From contig JAJXUI010000009.1 in assembly GCA_021782995.1 (NCBI GenBank), positions 1 through 64,000 of the forward strand: 64,000 bases of DNA, given 5' to 3'. The translations under genes and the position numbers were made by a program. Positions 40,941 through 49,200 of the stretch are shown in pieces (within the stretch, counting starts at the first letter, position 1; each line of letters opens with the position of its first letter). Source of the DNA: Pseudomonadota bacterium (GTDB lineage: Bacteria > Pseudomonadota > Gammaproteobacteria > Burkholderiales > Gallionellaceae). The notes under the pieces were generated by a model. That model searched no databases and was not told the DNA's origin. It saw only the letters and a program-made list of their open reading frames with translations.

Positions 40941-42865
40941 TCGAAAAATTCCTGCCACACGATATTGGCATCCGTCCAGGCCTGATCAAATTCCGCTTTT
41001 CGCAGCAATTCGATTTTCAGCGCAGAATTTTTGCCGATCGTGAAACGCTGCAATATGCCTGCTTCGCCGACGGTATGCAGTTCCCCCAGGAAGAATCGCT
41101 GCATGCGCGCCCTGACATTGATATTCCAGCGCCCGCCTATCTCTTTCATGATGCCGATTTCCGGGCCCGCGCCCAGTGCGTAACTTCCATGATATTGCGA
41201 TGCCGTTTCTAACGATGAATCCAGCATGACATAGGTCTGTGCCTGCCGGTTATCCATTGAGGGTGCATCCCAGGCATACCCGACGCCCGCATTGAGATGC
41301 ATGATCAGCGGATCATTGTCTGCAGACATCCGCTTCCTCAGCCATCCCATGTCCACTTTCCAGGAAACAGGCTGGAAAAAGTCATTGCGCGATGCGAGCG
41401 AAAAAATATCGATAGGCGTGAATTCCTCCACGCGCAACCCACCCTCTTCTCCGTAATGGCGGAGACGCAGATTGAAAAACTGTATTTCCGCTCCTGGCAC
41501 ATAACCCGCAACGGGATCATTCAATTCATGATATGCAGGACGCCACTCGATTTCCTGGTAGGGAACCCCGTCCCGGTTCCCCCCACCCAGGCCTGCACGC
41601 AATGATGGATGCCCCTGTTCCGGCCGGCTTTCCGGTTCAAGCACTTGAGATATGCCCGAGTCAGCCTGAAGACTGCTGCGTGCAAGCTGGAGTTTCCGCA
41701 TACGACTGGCAAGCTCAGGTTTTTCGCCCTGCCCGGCTTGCATATAGGTCAAATAATCTTCACCCAGCTCCATGATCTCAGCCTGATCCTGCTGAGGAAG
41801 CCTGACAATTTCCGCATCATCAGCCTCCCGCGCACCTTTGCTCAGGCCCAAGGCCAAATTGCGCATTTCAGGCTTCATGACCTTCAGGAGGTGATTGATC
41901 TGCGTCGCATTGGCAGGGCGAAATACCACCTGCTTGACCAGCCCGGGCTGCTCAGTCACTGCCCGTACCGTTTCGGAAGGAATGGCATACCAGCGGAACT
42001 TGTCCGTCAGCTCCAGTCCGGGGCGCGCCACTTCCAGCAAGGACAACAAATGGTATGCGCAGTTTTCATCAAAAAAGTAGTAATCAAAATAGGTCGGCGC
42101 CAGCTCCCACACATGGCGCATCATGCGCTCGACTTCCACTTCATCAAGATTCAGCCGGTATTCCCAGATATCACGATTCTCCATATCGCTGTATTCTCGC
42201 ACCTTCAGATAATACGGCATGATCTGGAATATGCCCGGATACCCCCCGGTCAGCCCCTGAACTGCAAACAGCAATCCATTGGTTTCGCTGGTGCCTGCGG
42301 TATAACCGACGGTATAGGCGAGCAATCTCGTACGCTCGTCCTGGTCTTTTGCATCAATGCGCAACAAGGTATGACCATACATGGATGCCCGGCTATTGAT
42401 ATAGGCCGCCGGGAACACCAGGGTGACTTCTTGCGGGTTGATCGCCTGATGCCACTTCTCATACCGTTTGCACTCATGCGGCCTGAGCCTGGCCGGATCA
42501 AAATGCAATTGCTCATTCAGCCAGTAATACCGGGCGATGAACCTGCACTGTGGATTTTGCAGCGAGCCCGTTTCTTCCTGATCGGAAAAAAATGCTGCGA
42601 GTGTAGCGTCCAGCTCCTGGCCGGCATCATGCATGCCATTCTTCGAATTGAAAAAATCCGGATCATCCGCAAGGCTTCTTGAACCAGGCCAGAAGGGGTA
42701 GGGTTTGTAATGAAGCAGATTCAACCACTCAAGTCGCGACGCGAGGCCTAGCGCATGCGACCGACTGATCAGCTCCTGCAAATAGGGATTGGCATTCTCC
42801 GCCAGGGCGAGTGAACTGTTTACCAGCAGACAAGCCGTCAACATTGCATAATTCAGAAACTTCAT
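40937..42865 (-). CDS. DUF4105 (Lnb N-terminal periplasmic domain-like) protein with beta-barrel-like C-terminus
   Basis: Signal peptide; INSRASMYGHTLLRID and YYFFDENCAYHLLSLLEVARPGLELTDKF motifs; C-terminal alternating strands ending WQEFFE. Confidence 0.85.
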   Translation of the reverse strand: MKFLNYAMLTACLLVNSSLALAENANPYLQELISRSHALGLASRLEWLNLLHYKPYPFWPGSRSLADDPDFFNSKNGMHDAGQELDATLAAFFSDQEETGSLQNPQCRFIARYYWLNEQLHFDPARLRPHECKRYEKWHQAINPQEVTLVFPAAYINSRASMYGHTLLRIDAKDQDERTRLLAYTVGYTAGTSETNGLLFAVQGLTGGYPGIFQIMPYYLKVREYSDMENRDIWEYRLNLDEVEVERMMRHVWELAPTYFDYYFFDENCAYHLLSLLEVARPGLELTDKFRWYAIPSETVRAVTEQPGLVKQVVFRPANATQINHLLKVMKPEMRNLALGLSKGAREADDAEIVRLPQQDQAEIMELGEDYLTYMQAGQGEKPELASRMRKLQLARSSLQADSGISQVLEPESRPEQGHPSLRAGLGGGNRDGVPYQEIEWRPAYHELNDPVAGYVPGAEIQFFNLRLRHYGEEGGLRVEEFTPIDIFSLASRNDFFQPVSWKVDMGWLRKRMSADNDPLIMHLNAGVGYAWDAPSMDNRQAQTYVMLDSSLETASQYHGSYALGAGPEIGIMKEIGGRWNINVRARMQRFFLGELHTVGEAGILQRFTIGKNSALKIELLRKAEFDQAWTDANIVWQEFFE

Positions 42866-42921
42866 TCATTTCCCATATGAGCAATAAATCAGTTAAGCAG
42901 ACAATCAAAAGCACAAATAAA

Positions 42922-42948
42922 AAAGCCCAGTGTTTCACACTGGGCTTT
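42922..42948 (-). terminator. Rho-independent terminator downstream of DUF3015 gene
   Basis: AAAGCCCAGTGT-TTC-ACACTGGGCTTT perfect 12-bp stem; T-rich tract on minus strand. Confidence 0.9.
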
Positions 42949-42966
42949 CATACACCTAATCGCCCA

Positions 42967-43461
42967 TTAAACGGCTTCAGCGTACTTGGACAACGTGCTG
43001 TCTGCAGCCATGACCTGCTTCAGGCCGAATGCAATCTGATCGGCAGAAGCTTGGTCACCCACGAAAATTTTTGCGAAATTTTCCTTGGTTACGCGATTGA
43101 AAGTGGCGCGATCAGCTTCATTCACACCAATCAGCGATGCCAGTGAATCCAGCGTTTCGCCGCTACCCCTGGACATATCCATCGCCAGCTTGGATTTGTT
43201 ACCGTCGATATAAACAGCCATTTTCCAGCTGGATGAAACTACGCCATCCTGCGAACAGCCTGACGTGCCGGATGTTACGGCAAAAGTATTGTAGAACGTG
43301 CTGTTGGTTGTCATCGCCAGTACCTGCGGTGCAACACCCTTCTTGCCATTCCACAGCATGGAGCCGACACCACAGCCACCTGATGCATCAGCAGCAAATG
43401 CCGAAACTGGAATCAAGGCAGACAACGCCACAACTGACACAATATGTTTCATTTTCATCAT
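42967..43461 (-). CDS. DUF3015 family secreted protein
   Basis: Signal peptide; GGCGVGSMLWNGKKGVAPQVLAMTTNSTFYNTFAVTSGTSGC. Confidence 0.88.
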   Translation of the reverse strand: MMKMKHIVSVVALSALIPVSAFAADASGGCGVGSMLWNGKKGVAPQVLAMTTNSTFYNTFAVTSGTSGCSQDGVVSSSWKMAVYIDGNKSKLAMDMSRGSGETLDSLASLIGVNEADRATFNRVTKENFAKIFVGDQASADQIAFGLKQVMAADSTLSKYAEAV

Positions 43462-43762
43462 AGTTCATCTCCAAATGTAACGTTACGAAAAGATGCTGCT
43501 GTTTACCCGGGATTACTGTTGGAGGATTTTCCAACGCCCCTGATTTATATAGTGTGCTTCATGGCGCTGTCAAATGTTTCATTTACCCTTGTTGTTTTTT
43601 TATTTGAACCTTTGATTTTTACAAGCAAATTATTAGCCTGCATGCCGGTTATCCTTTACCGTGGCAACCAAAAAATAATTCAGGTACTTGCAAAGAACGC
43701 GGATACTGGCTAAAGTTTGCAGGTAAAACCGTTCAACCAATTGCAAATCTCGTGAGGATACA

Positions 43763-44158
43763 ATGAAACAACGCCTAATCCGCTTCATCAGCAGCCTGCT
43801 GATCACCAGCATGTTGAGCATGAGCATCTGGATGCCTGGTGCACAGGCTGCCATGATCACCACCGAACAGGTCATGAACCAGCAGCTTGCTGAACAAAAC
43901 CGCGACAAGGTTCGCGCCTTCTTTGACCGTGAAGACGTACGCAACCAGCTGCAAGCCCAGGGTGTCAGCGCCGACTCGGCCAAGGCACGTGTGGATGCCC
44001 TGACGGACAATGAGGTCGCCAGCATTGCCGGCCAGATCGACACCCTGCCAGCAGGTGGTACCGATATTCTCGGTTTCATCCTGCTCGTATTCATCATCCT
44101 GCTGTTTACCGATATCCTCGGCCTGACACACGTGTTCCCGTTCACACGGCATCGCTAA
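43763..44158 (+). CDS. PA2779-family (DUF6627-like) small membrane protein
   Basis: Signal peptide, MITTEQVMNQQLAEQNRDKVRAFFDREDVRNQLQAQGVSADSAKARVDALTDNEVASIAGQIDTLPAGG then C-terminal TM FILLVFIILLFTDILGLTHVFPFTRHR. Confidence 0.88.
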   Translation: MKQRLIRFISSLLITSMLSMSIWMPGAQAAMITTEQVMNQQLAEQNRDKVRAFFDREDVRNQLQAQGVSADSAKARVDALTDNEVASIAGQIDTLPAGGTDILGFILLVFIILLFTDILGLTHVFPFTRHR

Positions 44159-44167
44159 GCGCTGAAA

Positions 44168-45139
44168 ATGAAGCACCTGAATAACGCCCGCCTCCTGGTG
44201 GGCGTTTTCTATCTGGCCATCCTGTCTGCATGCAGCACCCCGCAGACCAGCCTGTTATTGCAGCAGCGGCCTTCCACCTTGCCACCGCACCTGGAGCTCA
44301 CCGAGGTTGCCTACTTCCCGCAAGAGGAAAACCAGTGCGGACCCGCCTCCCTGGCCATGGTACTCGCTACGGCAGGCCTGCCCATCCAGCCGGAACAACT
44401 GAAAGACGAGCTTTACATTCCGGATCGCAAGGGCAGCCTGCAGGTGGAAATGCTGGCGGCAGCACGCCGCCAGGGGATGCTTGCCTATCAGCTGGAACCA
44501 CACCTGGAATATGTACTGAACGAGGTCGCGGCAGGCAACCCGGTGATCGTGCTGGAAAATCTCAGCCTGCAGTGGTTTCCCATGTGGCACTATGCGGTCG
44601 TCATCGGTTATGACCTGGACAAACAGGAAATCATCCTGCGCTCCGGCGCTGAAAGGCGCGATGTGATGACGCTATCGACATTCGAACATACCTGGTCGCG
44701 CAGCCAGTACTGGGCAATGCTTGCACTTCCCTTATCACGCATCCCGCAAACTGCAACACCCGGCAATTACATCCAGAGCCTGCAGGCACTTGGCCACAGC
44801 AGACCCCAGGCCAGCCTGCAACCCGCCTTCGAGGCCGCGCTGCAACGCTGGCCTGACGACCTTGCCGTACAAATTGCCGCCGGCAACGAGGCTTACAACC
44901 GTAATGACTTTGCAAATGCGCAGCGGATTTTCCGCATCGCCACCTCCAGCCACCCTGACTCAGCCGCCGCCTTCAACAATCTTGCACAAACGCTCAGCGA
45001 CATGGGGCAATACGAAGAGGCCCTCAGGATCATCCACCAGGCCGTGCAGATAGGCGGTCCGCTCAAATCCATCATCGTTGCAACACAGGCTGAAATCGAG
45101 CGCAAAAAACGTGCAGCAGAAGCTGCAGACGTCAAGTAA
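44168..45139 (+). CDS. PA2778-family C39-like cysteine peptidase lipoprotein with TPR
   Basis: Lipobox LSAC; NQCGPASLAMVLATAGL (Cys) and MWHYAVVIGYD (His); C-terminal TPR. Confidence 0.88.
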   Translation: MKHLNNARLLVGVFYLAILSACSTPQTSLLLQQRPSTLPPHLELTEVAYFPQEENQCGPASLAMVLATAGLPIQPEQLKDELYIPDRKGSLQVEMLAAARRQGMLAYQLEPHLEYVLNEVAAGNPVIVLENLSLQWFPMWHYAVVIGYDLDKQEIILRSGAERRDVMTLSTFEHTWSRSQYWAMLALPLSRIPQTATPGNYIQSLQALGHSRPQASLQPAFEAALQRWPDDLAVQIAAGNEAYNRNDFANAQRIFRIATSSHPDSAAAFNNLAQTLSDMGQYEEALRIIHQAVQIGGPLKSIIVATQAEIERKKRAAEAADVK

Positions 45140-45178
45140 AATCAGGCACCTGCCATCTGCTGAAAGGTCACTGAATCC

Positions 45179-46513
45179 ATGCAATCCGTCCCCGCACCGT
45201 CCTCCCCGGATTTTGTCGCATGGTTCCGCTCGGTCGCACCCTACATCAATGCTTTCCGCGGCAAGACCTTCATCGTGGCATTTGGTGGCGAGGTGGTGGA
45301 AGACGGCAAATTTGTCGAACTGACGCATGACCTGAACCTGCTGGCCAGCCTCGGTGTACGGCTGGTGCTGGTACACGGCGCACGGCCGCAGATTGAAAAG
45401 CACCTGCAGCATAACCAGATCGAAGACCGTTATCACCATGGTATCCGCCTGACCGACACAGCCACCATGCGCTGCGTCAAGGAAGCAGTAGGCAGGGTGC
45501 GCTTTGAAATCGAGGCGCTGCTTTCGATGGGGCTGATCAATTCACCGATGGCCAATGCCGACATCAGGGTGGCCGGTGGCAACTTCATCACCGCACAACC
45601 GATCGGCGTGATCCATGGCGTGGACATGCTGCATACCGGTAGCGTGCGCAAGGTGGATATCTCCGCGATCAGAGACAGGTTGGCATTCAATGAAGTGGTA
45701 CTCCTTTCCACACTCGGTTTTTCGCCTACCGGGGAAATCTTCAACCTCACGCTGGAAGATGTCGCCACCGCAACAGCCATTGCACTGGATGCCGACAAGC
45801 TGATTTTCCTGATGGATACCGATGGCGTCATGGACGAGAAGGGCGGGCTGATGCACGAGCTGACCATCGACATGGCGCGCAACATCGTAGCCGGCAAGCA
45901 GTCTCTGCCTGATGATGTCTCATTGTTCCTGCCCTGCGCCATCCGTGCCTGCGAGGCCGGTGTGGCGCGCACCCACCTGATCAGCCGGCATGTGGACGGC
46001 GCAGTGCTGCAGGAACTGTTTTCCGACAGCGGCATCGGCAGCATGGTGGTGGAAAGCAGCCTGAACATCCTGCGACCTGCCGGCATCGACGATGTAGGCG
46101 CCATCCTGCAGATCCTTCAGCCGCTGGAAGATGAGGGCATCCTGGTAAGGCGTGGTCGCGAGCTGCTGGAACGCGAGATCGAACGTTTCGTCGTGCTGGA
46201 ACACGACCACATCATCATCGGCTGTGCTGCACTGTATCCTTTTGCAGATGAAAAAACCGCCGAACTGGCCTGCCTGGCCATACTGCCGGCATACCGTCGG
46301 CACGGCTACGGCGATACGCTGCTCAGTTACATCAGCAATGAAGCGCGTGCGCACGACCTGAACAGACTGGTCGTGCTGACGACACGCACGGCGCATTGGT
46401 TTGTCGAGCGCGGCTTCATTGAAGCCGATGTGTCACAACTGCCAGAACAGAAAAAGCAGCTATACAACTACCAGCGCATGTCCAAGGTCTTCATCAAGCA
46501 GCTCAAACAATAG
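45179..46513 (+). CDS. argA: Amino-acid N-acetyltransferase
   Basis: [50 protein letters not shown]-terminus. Confidence 0.95.
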   Translation: MQSVPAPSSPDFVAWFRSVAPYINAFRGKTFIVAFGGEVVEDGKFVELTHDLNLLASLGVRLVLVHGARPQIEKHLQHNQIEDRYHHGIRLTDTATMRCVKEAVGRVRFEIEALLSMGLINSPMANADIRVAGGNFITAQPIGVIHGVDMLHTGSVRKVDISAIRDRLAFNEVVLLSTLGFSPTGEIFNLTLEDVATATAIALDADKLIFLMDTDGVMDEKGGLMHELTIDMARNIVAGKQSLPDDVSLFLPCAIRACEAGVARTHLISRHVDGAVLQELFSDSGIGSMVVESSLNILRPAGIDDVGAILQILQPLEDEGILVRRGRELLEREIERFVVLEHDHIIIGCAALYPFADEKTAELACLAILPAYRRHGYGDTLLSYISNEARAHDLNRLVVLTTRTAHWFVERGFIEADVSQLPEQKKQLYNYQRMSKVFIKQLKQ

Positions 46514-46578
46514 GTTTGGGTTTCGCCCGGCAAAACTGTCATAATGACTGCTTTCGGAATTCCGCATGGAGCATCAAT

Positions 46579-46851
46579 ATGAACAGAATGGTTAATTGCA
46601 TCAAACTGGGCCGCGAAGCAGAAGGCCTGGATCGCCCGACCTATCCCGGCCCCCTGGGACAGCGCATCTATGAAAACGTATCCAAGGAAGCCTGGCAGGG
46701 CTGGATACGCGTGCAGACCATGCTGGTGAATGAGAACCGCCTGAATCTGGCAGACCCGCAGGCACGCAAATTTTTAGCCACCGAAATGGAAAAATATTTT
46801 TTTGGTGAAGGCGCTGCGATGCCTGCCGGTTACGTCCCTCCGAAAAGCTAA
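46579..46851 (+). CDS. yggX: Oxidative damage protection / Fe(2+)-trafficking protein YggX
   Basis: [63 protein letters not shown]. Confidence 0.96.
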   Translation: MNRMVNCIKLGREAEGLDRPTYPGPLGQRIYENVSKEAWQGWIRVQTMLVNENRLNLADPQARKFLATEMEKYFFGEGAAMPAGYVPPKS

Positions 46852-46910
46852 ATTCACCCAAATTCAGCAAAAACATCAGTAAATCAACAGAAAATCCTGA
46901 TACCCCGCTC

Positions 46911-46941
46911 AAACTGCTATTACTTTGACATATAGCAGTTT
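46911..46941. promoter_or_regulatory. 10-bp inverted repeat upstream of prk (operator candidate)
   Basis: AAACTGCTAT (46911-46920) - 11 nt - ATAGCAGTTT (46932-46941). Confidence 0.55.
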
Positions 46942-46948
46942 GCCCATT

Positions 46949-46977
46949 TTGCCCGGGATAAGGCGTTCTGTTAGAAT
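46949..46977 (+). promoter_or_regulatory. Putative sigma-70 promoter for prk
   Basis: TTGCCC (46949-46954) - 17 nt - TAGAAT (46972-46977). Confidence 0.45.
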
Positions 46978-47022
46978 GGCTGGATAAATTTCTTCCTATT
47001 TCTAAACTTTCAAGAGGTTTTT

Positions 47023-47913
47023 ATGTCTCGCAAGCATCCAGTTATCGCGGTGACCGGTTCTTCCGGCGCTGGTACAACCACCGTCAAGCGCGCATTTGAA
47101 AATATTTTCCGCCGTGAAAAGATCAAGGCCGCAGTGGTAGAAGGCGACAGCCTGCATAGCCTGGACCGCATGGCTTTCCGCGCCGCTTCCGCAGAGGCCG
47201 CCAAGGCCGGCAATCATTCATTCAGCCATTTCGGCCCCGAAGCCAACCATTTCGACAAGATCGAAGAAACATTCAAGCTGTACGGCGAGTCCGGCATGTG
47301 CAAGCGTCGCTACTATGTCCACAGCGACGAAGAGGCCGTACATCACAACAAGCATTTCAACATGACCGACCTCAAGCCCGGTGTATTCACGCCCTGGGAA
47401 GATATCGAAGCCAATACCGACCTGCTGTTTTATGAAGGCCTGCACGGCCTGGCCAGCAACGACAAGTACGATGCCAGCAAATATGTCGACCTCGGCATCG
47501 GCGTCGTGCCTATCGTCAACCTGGAATGGATCCAGAAGATCCATCGCGACCTGGCCGAACGCGGTTATTCCGCCGAAGCAACCGTGGACACCATCCTGCG
47601 CCGCATGCCGGATTACATCAAATACATCACGCCCCAGTTCTCACGCACCCACATCAACTTCCAGCGCGTGCCGACTGTAGACACCTCCAATCCCTTCATC
47701 GCCCGCGACATCCCGACACCGGATGAAAGCTTCGTCATCATCCGCTTCCGCGATCCGAAAGGCGTCGATTTCCCCTACCTGCTCAACATGATCCCTAATT
47801 CATTCATGTCCCGCGCCAACACACTGGTGGTACCCGGCGGCAAGATGAGCTTCGCCATGGAAGTCATCCTGGCGCCGATCATGCACGATATGATCGAAAA
47901 CAAGAAGAAGTAA
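47023..47913 (+). CDS. prk: Phosphoribulokinase (class I, proteobacterial)
   Basis: MSRKHPVIAVTGSSGAGTTTVKRAFENIFRREKIKAAVVEGDSLHSLDR..FYEGLHGLA. Confidence 0.97.
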   Translation: MSRKHPVIAVTGSSGAGTTTVKRAFENIFRREKIKAAVVEGDSLHSLDRMAFRAASAEAAKAGNHSFSHFGPEANHFDKIEETFKLYGESGMCKRRYYVHSDEEAVHHNKHFNMTDLKPGVFTPWEDIEANTDLLFYEGLHGLASNDKYDASKYVDLGIGVVPIVNLEWIQKIHRDLAERGYSAEATVDTILRRMPDYIKYITPQFSRTHINFQRVPTVDTSNPFIARDIPTPDESFVIIRFRDPKGVDFPYLLNMIPNSFMSRANTLVVPGGKMSFAMEVILAPIMHDMIENKKK

Positions 47914-47955
47914 ACGGAGCATATTCGTTCAGCCGGAAGGCCGGACGATGCCGCT

Positions 47956-47990
47956 AAAGAAAGAGCCCGCACTGCGGGCTCTTTCTTTTT
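47956..47990 (+). terminator. Rho-independent terminator downstream of prk
   Basis: AAAGAAAGAGCCCGC-ACT-GCGGGCTCTTTCTTT perfect 15-bp stem, T tract. Confidence 0.95.
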
Positions 47991-48015
47991 CAGTTCCTGC
48001 CCTGGCACCCGCCAC

Positions 48016-48780
48016 TTACAGTCCAAGCGCTTTTTTAACAACAGCCTGCAGGTTCTGCGCCAGATTCTGATCGCGCAGGATATTCGCAGCGAAAGACACT
48101 TGCGCCGGCACCCCGCCCTCATTGCTGCTGACCAGGATGGCCGGCATCTTGCTGTGCCGGACATGAGATTCCCTTACCGCCGCCATCAACGCAATGCCGC
48201 CCAGCTCTTTCAGTTCACGGCCAACTATGACCAGGTCGAAATGCTCATGCATCAACCTCCCCAATGCTGCCAGGCCGTTATCCATGAAGACGAGCTGGAC
48301 CGGCAACCTGTCCAGCACTTCACGGTAAAGCTCTGTCATCAGCCGCGAGGACTCGACGATGAGTATGGATTTCCGGTTTTTCAGTACCGATTTTTTGAGT
48401 CCGTCCAGGCTCTTTTCGATTTCCCTGTAGTCAGACTGGGCCATTTTCTGTATGTCCGCCACTTTCAGAATCAGGTCCACATGGGCCAACGCAAGGGAAA
48501 CCATATCGCGGCCAAATGCCTTTCTTTGCCTGGCATCTGTCAGCAGGTTTTCCAGCTGGTGGCAAATGGTTGTGACGATATTCAGGCCATGTGTCCCGCC
48601 TGACCCCTTGAGGCTGTGAACACCGCGATACAGCTCATTGAAAATTTCAGCATTACCCGGCGATTTTTCAAGTTCGAATATTTGCCTTTCAAACGCATTG
48701 CAGCGATCCGGTATCTCGCTGATGAAATCCTGACGGAGCTTATCCAGCAGGGCATGCAATGTATCGTCATTTTCTGTCAT
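48016..48780 (-). CDS. Hpt domain protein with degenerate receiver domain
   Basis: Hpt YRGVHSLKGSGGTHGL; receiver-like ILIVESSRLMTELYREVLDRL..FDLVIVGRELKELGG lacking phosphoacceptor Asp. Confidence 0.85.
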   Translation of the reverse strand: MTENDDTLHALLDKLRQDFISEIPDRCNAFERQIFELEKSPGNAEIFNELYRGVHSLKGSGGTHGLNIVTTICHQLENLLTDARQRKAFGRDMVSLALAHVDLILKVADIQKMAQSDYREIEKSLDGLKKSVLKNRKSILIVESSRLMTELYREVLDRLPVQLVFMDNGLAALGRLMHEHFDLVIVGRELKELGGIALMAAVRESHVRHSKMPAILVSSNEGGVPAQVSFAANILRDQNLAQNLQAVVKKALGL

Positions 48781-48822
48781 GACATCATCCTGTTCAAAAG
48801 CATGCCTTCATGAGCTGCCTAT

Positions 48823-49200
48823 TTACGCCTCCCAGATGGCTCTGACCTGACTTGCCAGGTTCATCGGGTCAAACGGCTTGGCGATGACATCCCGCGCACC
48901 AATGGCCTTGTACTGCGCCACCTCCTGCGGCTGCACCTTGGCGGTCATGAAAGCTACCGGTGTATTGGCCAGCGCGGACAGTTCACGCAAGGCTTTCAGG
49001 GTGCTCGGACCATCCATGCCAGGCATCATCACATCCAGCAGGATCATGTCCGGCGCAAAAGCCACGGCCTCCCGCAAGGCTTCCTCGCCTGAAGAACAGA
49101 TCTTTACCGTATAACCACCGACCATTTCCAGCGCCAGTTTGGCGACAGCCTGGATATCCGGCTCGTCTTCCACGTACAAAATTCGCGTCAAAGTACCCAT
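48823..49200 (-). CDS. Single-domain response regulator
   Basis: [41 protein letters not shown]. Confidence 0.95.
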   Translation of the reverse strand: MGTLTRILYVEDEPDIQAVAKLALEMVGGYTVKICSSGEEALREAVAFAPDMILLDVMMPGMDGPSTLKALRELSALANTPVAFMTAKVQPQEVAQYKAIGARDVIAKPFDPMNLASQVRAIWEA

